Shown here: positions 53,301-64,000 of the stretch, one piece after another | Layout: every line of letters begins with the position of its first letter | How positions within the stretch are numbered: position 1 is the first letter of the stretch | DNA from: Tubulanus polymorphus | Lineage: Eukaryota > Nemertea > Palaeonemertea > Tubulaniformes > Tubulanidae | Length of the DNA stretch: 64,000 nucleotides | Assembly (NCBI RefSeq): GCF_964204645.1 | Contig: NC_134025.1 | Coordinates: forward strand, 12,281,001-12,345,000 | Direction: 5' to 3' | Position numbers and translations under genes: made by a program | The notes under the pieces: model-generated | The model's input: the letters and a program-made list of their open reading frames with translations, nothing else | What the model was told of the DNA's origin: nothing | Databases searched by the model: none

Positions 53301-56300
53301 TTCCTGCGTACATTACTCCTCCCGTACATTTCTCAGTAAACAGTCAATTATATCATGTTTTGCCACCACACATACACATCTACTATATCGTCTCGATTTA
53401 TCTGTAGTGACTACCCGGGGAAAAAGATTCTTCTTCCGCCAGCCGAAAACACGTTACTGGCCCGACAAACATGTGTCTCCTATTGAAATAGCATACAAAC
53501 TGACGCTTTATGTACGTTTAGCAAGACAGTTTGCATAGACTACAAAATAAACCTGATTTGTACAACTATAGCGCTTTTAAGAAGATGATCAAGTGGTTGG
53601 TTCTTTATGGAAACAACTCCAACATTTTTTTAGGAATTCTCAACTGGTTGGGAACGATTTTACGGCATTTCCTTAATTACGGCAACGTGATGTAGGTCAA
53701 CAGATATTATCATTTAGTGGCGCCAAGCTGTCTACCGCGATCGTATAAAGTGGAGTCATATACACGCTCTAGATTGCCATATGGTTTCGTATAAGGTAAT
53801 TTATATGAAAATCAATTGAAAGCTGCAATTACTGTTGGTGTTATAATTGTATAATTGATTTATGACGGTAATTGTGTGCCAGAATAAAAAGTTGCCCCCA
53901 AAATTATAGGACATGACCCTCTGTCAGTGCTGGCGTTTTCAGAAATGTGCTGTATAGGCTTAATATTGTAAACAAACGACGCTTCCCTAGCGAAGTGTCG
54001 CGAAAATGAATGTTGAAACAATCCAATGAATGCAACGAAAAGATTCAGGCATTCAACCTATTTCATGAATAGTTTTGGCGTTTTGCACTGTTCATTTGAT
54101 ATGCATGACAGTTAAACTTTATCGCGAACGATGTACAATAAGTCCATTTAAAAACTTGAAACCAAGCCGCGGTTTTGTAGGTCAAAAACAATTCGAAAAA
54201 GCGGCGCCACTCTGTCTAGGACAATCGGGTGGTTCTTGGGGCCGAGGTTTTTATGACGAGTTTTGAAGCCAGCTCAGCCAGCGTAACCGAAGATAAAGCA
54301 CTTTGCAAAGTGATTTATTCATTTCAAAAGAGCTCACTGTCGTTTCCTCGAAAAAGCATTCCCAACTAAACAAAACTCGCAGAGAAAATAAATCTTACGT
54401 CCGCTTGATCTCCTTATACGCTTCGTTGGGCTGGCGCTCCACATTGAAAACATCCGGGGAAAAATGACCTAAGTGACACTCAGTGATATTTTGGCGTACG
54501 AATGAATAAAAAAACGGGTGTTATAACTTGGAATGGAAATCTATTCCGCTGTTGGAGAAAGGTTATAAGCCACCCTGGTAATTCGTGAAAATGAAAAAAA
54601 ATCCGCATTCACTTCAAGCTAATAAAACTGAGTTGTTCGGTGAATGCGTTGACAAAGTAACATGGCTGAGACCATGGACGAATAAACATACGTCCAGGTT
54701 AAACTGAGCCGGCCTTAGGTTTCTTGGAAACGCAGGCTCCCGTGACTCAACAAAAACTACATCATAAACACACGCGAATTATGACTAGCAGACGGTATTG
54801 AATGGATGAGTATAATATTTGAAAATTTGAATTCAAAATTATTGCGGGAAATGATTCGAATCTGGGCGTGGGTGAGGAATCTGCGAATCGGACGCTCCTA
54901 CCACATTCGTTGGCTGCTGTGCACTCCAAAATCTGCCCTTTTATCGTTTTAATAGAGATGCACGTTTGGTCTCTTTATCATTTATAGGCCATCGAACTGT
55001 GGTTTGTCAGTTTATTCAATCATAACAACTTTGTTCAAGCCCATTAGAACATCGAGTTGTGTGTATCTTAGGTCCTAACCGACCCTGTCATAGATTACAG
55101 CACTTAAGCGATCATTCGATAAATAAATAGATAAGATTCAGTCTTTCTGAGGGTAAATATCATTCGATATTACCATATAGACTTTGATATTGGGATTCCA
55201 TCTGGGTTAAAACGTTTATTGTTGGCGCCTGTATGTCTGGCGAGAGCGTATAGCACATACTCTATCATACAACCGCTTTCGAACGACATGTGACGAAATT
55301 ACACACCGAAATTTGACGCCAATATACGCATTATTTTTTATATCTAATTACAGCAATTGCTGCGTTTGTGTGCGACACCCGAAAATTAATTCCACTTAGC
55401 AGTAGTAGAGGATATGTTACAAATAATGACGGCAATTGATGCATTTTGTGTCCTTTTCATAATGATCTATATATTTCGGTTGCACCTTTTTTATACAAGG
55501 GAAATGATGAAATTCTTCTCATTTCTACATAGTAAAACTTGGTTCGGTGCCAAAGATTTTCTGTTTCGTCGACGAAATTCGCAACGAGTTGAGCCTCGGT
55601 TAATACGGGACAATCCCTTTTTATTCTATGTCCTCAACCGAACGTGGACTGACGACGTTTACCGATACTTAATAGGTTTGTTCATAAATCAACTAACATT
55701 TACCGAATTTGCAATCAATGGTGCTGCAACCGCACATGGATCTTCTGGAATTGAAAGTGGTGTCGCATTCGAAACATTTTACAAAATAAACTAACAAGAG
55801 ACATATAGAAATCATTTTTATTTACGTTAATCAATTAAGAACATATTTCGACGATCGATGGGAGAGGTATGTCACTGAATATTATGCGTGTATTTCTCAA
55901 GACATAAACACATGCCTCCCTGGCTTGATTCCAAACAAACATGCACATATGAATAGTTAAAACGTTCTAGCACATTTTCTGGGACACTCTGTATAGAGTG
56001 CATGTGAAAACACAATAGTGATTTGAACGGCGCCAGTCGGTCTACCAATATCGACGTCCCTAAAAACCGTTGCGAAAAACATTTTTTTCACTGACAGCCG
56101 CTATGCGTTGTTTAAGGGTGGAGTAGTGTGTTAGCCGTTGTGCTCTACGTCATCATATTGGCGTTTCTAATTAAACGACAATTACATTGTGAATATTGGA
56201 GTTTATTTTGTATTTGATTAAATTTCATGACTTATTTTCTATCTAATATATTTTGAATTTTTTATATTGAATTTGAATTTCAATGTCATTTTTCAAGGCG

Positions 56301-57636
56301 TCGAAAAACTTTCAAGTTAGTTTTCTTGTCTATATATTGCCACAAGAATGAAAATCTCCTAGGGTGGCCTAGTTAGAATATGATTTATCGTGATTTTTTC
56401 CACTGAACTGTCCGTCACCTGGAAATCTTTGTTTGCGTCAACAATTACGTTATTCATCGTGTTTGAATGCTTCTTTCCGGTGCTGACCAGGGCCGCAGAG
56501 CCATCCATATAAGGCAAGCTTAAAACTGGTCCGGAAAAAGGAAATCACCTCAATACACGGCAGCTGCTCGACCCGTGATTCTATGGGGGGTTTAGATTTT
56601 ATTTCTCGTTATGACAAACAAGTTGTAAAGAAATAACATTTTTGAAAAAAAAATTATGAATGACATGGGGTAGAGACAGTTTCTTTGAAATTAATGATTG
56701 ATCATTGAACCCATGCATATCTCCCGAACCAGTACCGATACGTCAATCAATTTCGGTAGCGCAAAATACAGCAAAGAAGTATCTGTAAATCAAACGACCG
56801 ACCGAACGCCGTAGGATAAATATAGAATGCTTCCCGAAAATCTATGTTGGGTAAAATTGTTTTGAATAGAAAAAAAACACGAAGTGTGTTAATCATACGT
56901 TCGGTGTTCCTGATCCAATTCTTGCGTTATTATGAGAAACAATAATATAATGATATCGCACAATTTAGAAAATACGCGTGTATTAATTACGATATTATAC
57001 AAATTGGGTCGAAGTGGGTCAATAATTTGTTATTTGGCGCCGGAATGTCTACCGTGACCCGCAATTCCATCCGGATAACTAACCAATAATTACGCGTCGA
57101 TATGGTGACGTCACAGGCTCCAGTATGTCTGGCCGTGTCGGCAGTTTTTAAGTCGTGCGGGTGTTTGTGCGCTATTCAGAAGAGCCATTGGCATTTCCCA
57201 GTAAAATTTCTTTTCTATTTATGATGAATGGCCGACCACCTGCATGATTTTACCTAATACAAAGACCTTTCTGGCCGTTGCTAGGTATCCGATGTGTTTT
57301 ATTATTTTGGTGTCCTCGGAATACCCCACAGGTGTGGAGTTGGACATTGAACAAATTCGTGAGACCAGCCATATAGAACCGCATTTTGTATTATAAATGC
57401 TGTTTCCTTTTGTTCCCACTGTATTTGCTTTATCAGTCGGTATTTGGAAGTTAAGGTTTAATAGTTGCCCGCTAAAGAAAAGCGGCCCGAACAAGATATA
57501 GAATCCCACAATAAACATTATGCACTTTTGAATAGGACAAGTGTTGAAAAAGGGATTAGTTTCTTATGTGAGCGCGAATATTTGACAGATATATGGCCGC
57601 AATTCAAAATTAATGTGACATGAGAAACCAGATTTG

Positions 57637-57641
<5 letters not shown>
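47349..57641. other. Intergenic region, no supported gene
   Basis: Ten kilobases of AT-rich sequence. The longest frame, 126 codons at 55414-55794 (plus), starts with a hydrophobic stretch but matches nothing I know and lacks context. Short motifs of the form GGCGCC-N5-TGTCTACC occur at 53719, 55224, 56029 and 57036. CA-rich microtracts lie near 52111-52125. No RNA gene or element boundary could be called. Confidence 0.4.

Positions 57642-57681
<40 letters not shown>
57642..57681. repeat. (AT)n microsatellite, about 40 bp
   Basis: TA dinucleotide run ending in ATATGATATACATATAG. The poly-Ile/Tyr open frame beginning at 57634 is an artefact of this tract. Confidence 0.95.
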
Positions 57682-57684
<3 letters not shown>

Positions 57685-58372
57685 ATACATATAGTGGTTG
57701 CTATATTAGGTTGGTGCGCCTTTCCTGTAAAATCAGATTATTTTTCACCCACTCGATATCCCTGCATTCGCTATATTTCATCAGCAGAATATTTGAAAAT
57801 CTACAAATTTACTTATATTTGTCAAACTTCTCAACTTTCGAATCAACTCTGCATTCGGTACGTATCTGAATGTCGATATACATCAATGATGATTTAACTG
57901 AATACATTCGTTTAATCGAAATGCTACTACTGTATTGTGAATTATACAAAAGGCAAGTATGTATATAGAAAGTTCGGTAGAGACTGGAATGCGTTGAATG
58001 GCGAAATGTTTTATTCAGATATTTCTCGTAGAATACGGCGACATTATCACATCATCATAGAATCTGATGGATAAATCATTGTTTGGAAAATCGTTATCAA
58101 CTCCGATACTGCCATATGCAGCTGAATTAGATGCGAAGGATCAAAGACTAGGCTTAGAAATATCATTTTATCAAGTGGATTTTATCATCGATCCACATCA
58201 TTATTTTCTAAATAAGTGAAAGTATATGATATATGATAGTTTTAGTTTATATCAGGGGTCAGCTGGTTTTCATAAGTTAATCAAAAGTTGATTTATCCAG
58301 TGGGTAACTGACATCATTGACAATCCAGACTGAATCGTTATCACGGTATTCATCCAATGATAAAGTGTACCT

Positions 58373-58466
58373 CAGAGTCAGTTCCATCGATGCGAGTGAA
58401 GAATTGAAAATTAACTGATTTTAAACTCTGTGTTAATTCAAAATCACGACTGTGGAACTGGACCCA
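58373..58466. repeat. Small foldback element, about 94 bp
   Basis: GAGTCAGTTCCATCG on the left pairs with CGACTGTGGAACTGGACCC on the right, and inner segments GAATTGAAAATTAAC and GTTAATTCAAAATCAC also pair. The whole unit would form an imperfect hairpin, as in short non-autonomous repeats. Confidence 0.6.
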
Positions 58467-59045
58467 GGATCTCCCCCAATTTGATTCTAGAGTTAAAAGT
58501 CAGTTCATTTCCAATTATCCAACTGGCGAAACAGGATCACGAGTGGAATTCTACTAGTTACGATAATTCCTTTTCAAATTATCAACACGTGGCGTAAATA
58601 AAATCTTAGATAGATTATTTTTCAATGTGTTCCTTAAAAGTTTCTTTACAAACTATAGGAACTTCGAATGAATAGCTTTATTTTGAAAAATACATGTATT
58701 TCAAAATATGGAAGACAATCTTACATCTTTCGAACAACATCTTTCGAATTTGAAAGAAATACTACTTCATTTATATTGAAAGTATACGTAAGAACACAGT
58801 CATCGGGAAGTGTTGTTTTTTTTTAAATTTCTTGTTTGCAGAATATATGGAAAAATAATTTACAAAACTATTACTGCAAGACATGAGTCAAACAGAAAAT
58901 TAAAACTCATTACAGACAAATGATCAAACGGCTTATTGTGAAATTCAAATAATTTTGCAAGACATACAATAAAATCCAAGAATTAGATATACAGCTCATT
59001 GTTTGGTTCCATAACGTAAGGAATTATTCAGAAGAAGCCGCTGCA

Positions 59046-59150
59046 GGTCCCGGTTTTTACAGACTGGTGTTAACTTTGGGGCTAACTCGATTCATTTTCG
59101 ATTGAGTTGACTCCCGGGTTAAAGTTAAAGCTAATCTATAAAACCGACCT
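59046..59150. repeat. Small foldback element, about 105 bp
   Basis: GGTTTTTACAGA and GTTAACTTTGGGGCTAACTC pair with GAGTTGACTCCCGGGTTAAAG and TCTATAAAACC across a loop near GATTCATTTTCGATT. It lies 110 bp upstream of the LINE remnant and has no coding capacity. Confidence 0.65.
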
Positions 59151-59261
59151 CAAATTTTATGGAATCTATTCTCTTTCGAATATCGAAACCGAAGAGTAAA
59201 TGAAAAAAATTTCCGAATCACTGCTGTACGTAAGTTCTAAAGTAAACAGATAAATATATGA

Positions 59262-59788
59262 CTATTTTCTGTAATCATTCAGAACTACATGTTTCTACTA
59301 CGATTTCGCTGCTCTAACCATAAATTACCAGTCGAAATAGGAAGATATAACCGTACCCCCAGGGAAGAGCGAATATGTAATCTATGTAATATAAAAGTCA
59401 TTGGGGATGCAAGTACCACTTTGTTCTAGAATGCCCTTTCCTTCAGAATCTTCGCACCCGGTTCATTAAACCATATTTTAGAATAAGACCAAGTGCCTTC
59501 AAACTGATACATTTATTAAATTCTAAGGGCAAACAGCTCTGTAACCTGTCTCGCTTTATACAGCAAGGATCAAAGTTTCTCTAACTCATATTAAATATGT
59601 ACTGTTCAATGTCCGCCTTAAGCTATTGTTGATTGATAAGTATTCATGTATTTCTTCTCATTTAAACTGTGTTTTTTATGAATTCTGTAAACTGCATGGA
59701 TACGTGTACAATGTATGAACCTGTTTTTTGTGCTCTGTGCAAATGTAAATTTTGTTGAGCAATAAACTAATTGTAATTGTAATTGTTA
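59262..59788 (+). mobile_element. Decayed 3' end of a non-LTR retrotransposon (LINE)
   Basis: The plus-strand frame from 59262 encodes the end of a reverse transcriptase ORF: RCSNHKLPVEIGRY and TPREERICNLCNIKVIGD. The frame then shifts, close to GATGCAAGTACC near 59410, and continues as YHFVLECPFLQNLR and RFIQQGSKFL, with TAA at 59582-59584. C-x2-C followed by H-x4-C is the CCHC knuckle usual at the C-terminus of these proteins. A 3' UTR of about 180 bp ends in AATAAA (59761-59766) and a short (AATTGT)n tail to 59788. Everything 5' of the last roughly 110 codons is missing, as in 5'-truncated copies. The frameshift shows the copy is dead. The clade was not determined. Confidence 0.85.
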
Positions 59789-62700
59789 TTATCTTTGCAT
59801 CAAGATTGTTGATTACTCTTCTGACGCGTCGTCTGTTCAGTGGACCCTTTTCGTTTTGGATTTATGTTACTCAGTCTTATATACAAAACAACACGAATTC
59901 ACATACGCCAGGTTCAAAGGAAGATTCATTGATCATTTCGAATGAAGTGTCGTCGTGAAATTGTCTGTAAATGGGCAGACTCCAAATTCTCGCATTTTTC
60001 TTGTGCGGGTGACAATATCGGAGTCATCACATTCTAAATGATGAATCCCAGTTTGAATTTGCGTGAATTTTTGAGTCCCCGGGAGTTTATGACTGACCAA
60101 CGAAGTAATGAATCGATGATAAACGGCTGCAAGACGAAACTGATGCGAAAATGTCGAATTAATTTTCCTTTATTTCGCGAGCCTGTTGGCAGCTGGTACG
60201 CGTGTATTGACCCGGTATAAAAGAAAATTGAAAAACGTTAATTAGATGGCTGGAGATTCCCGTGCATGAACGATTATTTTCAAACATCATCATAACGGCG
60301 AAAAAATACGAAAGGACCTATCAACGCGTCGTACAGAGTATACAAATCGCCCAGATGAAGGTATCGGTACATATAAAAATAAACAGCACTGCACCAGAAT
60401 TAATGTTTTGCTTATTCTCGGCTGATTCACGACGCGCATGATAGGAAAATAATCAAAAGAATTCAGAATCATCGGATGAAAGATCATGCCCTGTAAACAC
60501 GGGAACGTGCGCCAGCGACCAGCGTAATAAGCGTTTAATAAGACTAAAACGCGCGCATAAATTTACAAAATGTTATCACACGAATCGGTGCGATTTAATC
60601 ACTAACCTCTCTAGAACGAGCAAATATACATTCGAACCCGTGGTTAATCAAGTTAAAACGCCGATAGCACGTTTTTAACGTATTTATTATTTCATATTTT
60701 TTCATTTCTCATCGCAGTTTTTTTTTCTATGGATTTCGCACATAATTCCTTGGCTATGAAATCGAAAGTTTCTTAAATAGAAAGAATATTCGAAAAGTAG
60801 AATTTTGACTAAAATGGAAAAGGTCTTTTTAAATATTGAATAATTTTTGTATGAAAAATACAATCGTGCAATGAATCTAATTTCTTTTACTACGTACTCC
60901 AACAAAGTGAATTGACTCATTTTAATAAAAAAATTCAATTTTGTAATCGCGGCTTTTAAATAAGAGTATTCGCAGTGATGAATTTGAAATAATTTCGCAT
61001 TGGTGGTGCACCTGCATGAATAAACCAGATATATCTCCGCTCTAATTGGTAGACGTCACGCGAATCCTTCAGAATCCGACAGACCCTACCCGGAAACTAT
61101 AGTTTTTTCAAGTATTAGAAAAAGGGTTTCGCATTTGATATTACTCTTTTTTCCGTTCATAAATAATTTACAAATACATCACAGCACTGATAGACTAAAT
61201 TCTGCTGCAAAAATACATCGAGTAATCGAATATTATGAAAAGAAACTCGACCGGTGGTCCTATTGTCGAGGAGGGGATATATCGATAAAATCGGACCGTA
61301 AAGATGCAATGACACACGCGTTATCGCGAAGGGTCTTTTGTATAATCAGATTGAAGCCCGGGCGCGTCATTAAGATTCGGCCGATTGCACCATTGCGATA
61401 GGACAGTTTGCTGTTCATTCTGATGCAACAATGTACACGCTTGGTACGCGCCTAATCTCAATCTTCGAGTCGTATTTTTTCTACGAAACAAAACAAAGAC
61501 TCGCCGCTCTACATAAACATTTGTTAAACGGAAAACGCATCGATATGCTGAGTTCGAGGTTCTGAATTTCAATGTATAACGATGAATAATTTTCGAAATA
61601 ATCTGTATCCGTCAATATTTTCAGCAAATACGATTGCAATTAATATGTTTGTTTTAGGACGCCATGTTAGATTAGGTCCGTGTGCCTTCTAATTGCGCAT
61701 TCGAGGTTATGAAAATAAGAAAGATCACGATAGAATTTAATGTAAAAATATTTGAAGGGGAAGATTTAAAATAACAGTGTTTTTGTTCCTCGGATTTCTG
61801 TTTTATAGCTAATTCAAGAGGCAATTGTTTGGATACTCAAATTTCGCTGATGAAAATTGTCCTTTCTTTTGATAAGATTACTCCCATTCTAACTCCATTT
61901 CAGGATATGCTTGCATTTCGGAATATTCTAGAAGAAGAGAAAAATTGCAATCCACATTTTATTTAACGATAAGGCACTAGAATCTCTGGAGGCCAGAATT
62001 AGCGTAATTAATTAATTAGTTCATTTTAGTCCTACGATTCGGTGAATAACCAACCCAAATTTATCTCGGTTTGCTACGAAAAAAACTTAGCAGACATATA
62101 TAATTGTAAATTATATAATTCAATGGTATAATTAAGTTATACCATTGAATTCTAGTACATATCCAATCCAAAATCAAGTCTGCCCACAACTGCGATGCAG
62201 ACCCCTTAAAATCCCATCCTTTCAATATCGCAGTTATGAGCCTCGTACTAGAAACCCCGCACAGCGATGATGTAAGCAAATGTAACACGGGAACTCGATT
62301 ATATTTCCAGGTAGTTTGAAAAATGCTCATGATTTAAATGTTTTCGAGCTTGAACCAAACCGAATAGAATTTCGTCAGTTGAGTATAAACGTACGTACGA
62401 TTTATGCGCACATCGTTACACGCGAGAATATAAATATATTCATTGAATACATGATTAATTTTTGTGCCACTGTTAAAATATATTGCTTCTTAATTGGTGT
62501 CAGCGTCTTTATTCAGCAATCCATCTTTTCCAGGATGCGCGAAATTGGTGTTATTTTTCAAAAACCGTCCTTTACAGGAAAAACAACACTTCCCCGAATC
62601 GCAACACGGGAAATGCGATCTAAATAAATTATTTAATCCGTACGTATTAAGTAATTACGCTTGTCAAAATTATAGTCGTCCATTAATGCAAATTTAAGCC

Positions 62701-64000
62701 GGTCGTTTGTAAGAATTTTAGTGCACTTTGTGCGTCTGCGATGCGAAGAAAACCGTCTGGCGGGTGAAAGCAATAAATCGTGATTGCGCGCGTCAGGATG
62801 GAACTTTTTCCCTACAAATCCGTTACAATAATACTGCGTCTAAAAGCTGACATCGGAACTTAATTTAACAGTCATCGTAAAAGGTATACCGTTTGGGAAC
62901 ACCGTCGGATATTTTATTATTTTATTGTATTGTATTGTTTTCAGTGTCGACTGCGAGTATTCCAGTGATCGGCTTATACGATGTAAGGATGGCGGAAAGG
63001 ATTTAGCAGCTACCGGAAGGACCCGAGAGCAGCGCGTCATGTTCCCCGGCACGAAATCGTTAATGTTTTACTCCGGGGCGGCGACTGTACCCATGATCTT
63101 CGAAATGTTTTACCGTTTGAACGCAGTGGGGGTCCCCCGATAAAATTTTGAATTTCTAAACGTGTTGTGGCGCGACTTTAAGACGAAAATACGTTTCTGT
63201 CACATCTCAGTCAGAAAAGAAATTTAATGACAAATGAGCAGTACTCAAGTTTTGAAAGGGAGGGGTCGTCCGGGACGCCCCTGGTTGTAGTACCAAAATT
63301 GTCAGGCAAATTGTCTCTACTTCAGTGCGAGGGGCAATATGATATCAAGGATCCTTTTTGTGGACATGGAGCGAGAGCTGAAATAGAGGACATATCTTTC
63401 ACCGGGTGCAGAGGAATGATGTCCTGAGTGAGCACACTCAGCAGTCAACATTGGATCATGTTCTACATTGATGAATAATCAGCAATAATTTATGGCCCTA
63501 TGTGCGAGTCAGTTCTTTTTTTCATTGCAGATTGAATTCTTTTGCTTGAGAATTAGGACAATAGGAAGTATCCCTCATTGGATAGGTAGGAGGGGTTTGC
63601 AGTTGAAAATTAGGTAGAGTTGAAATATGTTTTTTTTGGTGGATATCATTTATGAATGGTCCCTAAAACCGTGTGCCCGGACTCAGAGCAGTTGCCCCCC
63701 AGAAATTTTGGAAAAGTACCCTTTTTGCAAATATTATTGTTCAGTAAAACTAGCCTTACTTGGCCGATTCGGACCTTTGACTAACTTGGACAAAAATTGA
63801 ATCATTTTTGTAACTTGCAACTGTATTTCTTATTTTTTACTGTATATCCTAGAAACTGCCCTTTTCGGGTATTTCTGCCACCAAAATTCAAATGCTAGGT
63901 ATAATTAATCAAGAACTGAATTCAGTTCCCTGCCACTGAATGAAAAAAATAATGAAAAAATATTTTCACACATTCGATTCAGTATTTATTCATTAAATCT
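59789..64000. other. Distal intergenic region, no supported gene
   Basis: AT-rich with a somewhat G+C-richer tail near 62.9-63.4 kb. A perfect 15-bp hairpin lies at 62117-62151. GGGGGTCCCCC at 63128-63138 and GGGGTCGTCCGGGACGCCCC at 63263-63282 are small G+C palindromes. Open frames up to 103 codons (such as 62316-62627 and 63227-63427) have no recognisable domain. Confidence 0.4.
62117..62151. repeat. Perfect 15-bp inverted repeat, 5-base loop
   Basis: AATTCAATGGTATAA and TTATACCATTGAATT are exact inverse copies around TTAAG. There is no associated gene within several hundred bases. Confidence 0.85.

Noticed and set aside
53719-53724. TGGCGCC as a retroviral/LTR primer binding site
   Set aside because: Only seven bases match, and no LTR pair, polypurine tract or gag-pol frame surrounds it.
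55414-55794. 126-codon open frame as a membrane protein gene
   Set aside because: There is no recognisable family, no splice or promoter context, and the composition is like the flanks; a frame this long can arise by chance in 64 kb.

Overview
This is a eukaryotic, almost certainly metazoan, window. It is AT-rich, intron-rich, carries long (AT)n microsatellites and foldback elements, and has no prokaryotic gene layout. The one gene identified with high confidence is single-minded (sim), a bHLH-PAS transcription factor, on the minus strand. Nine coding exons between 37986 and 9307 join in perfect phase into an 815-residue open frame; all eight introns are GT-AG. The lineage cannot be fixed from the sequence alone. 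The transposon content (non-LTR retrotransposon tail, CACTA/EnSpm-like gene, hairpin repeats) would suit a marine invertebrate, possibly a spiralian, but that is inference.

Layout. Positions 1-9 kb are a transposon-rich flank downstream of sim. They hold a broken minus-strand coding remnant (336-1343), an intact six-exon minus-strand gene of 459 residues that looks transposase-derived but lacks a catalytic core (2136-4335), a nearly perfect 548-bp foldback (5552-6099), a 504-bp inverted-repeat element (6907-7410), and a CCGAC/ACCG-rich hairpin tract. Positions 9.3-14.4 kb hold eight clustered sim exons: PAS-A, PAS-B/PAC and a long Ser/Asn/Tyr-rich C-terminal exon. Positions 14.4-37.8 kb are a single 23.4-kb intron between the bHLH exon and the PAS exons. 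It contains AT microsatellites and two orphan exon-like open frames, one on each strand. The bHLH exon lies at 37812-37986, preceded by an acceptor that implies non-coding 5' exon(s); one candidate is at 40287-40352.

Positions 38-64 kb are upstream of sim. No gene was identified there. It holds a 126-bp tandem duplication, (AT)n tracts, the 3' end of a decayed LINE with a frameshift, a possible second LINE tail, and several short foldbacks.

The most unusual item is the 459-residue gene. It keeps both the N-terminal Cys/zinc-like domain and the C-terminal domain expected of a CACTA/Tnp2-like transposase, has a long Asp tract encoded by an ATC/CAT trinucleotide repeat, and carries intact splice sites, yet has no room for a DDE core. 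Homology calls come from recognising motifs, not from a database search.
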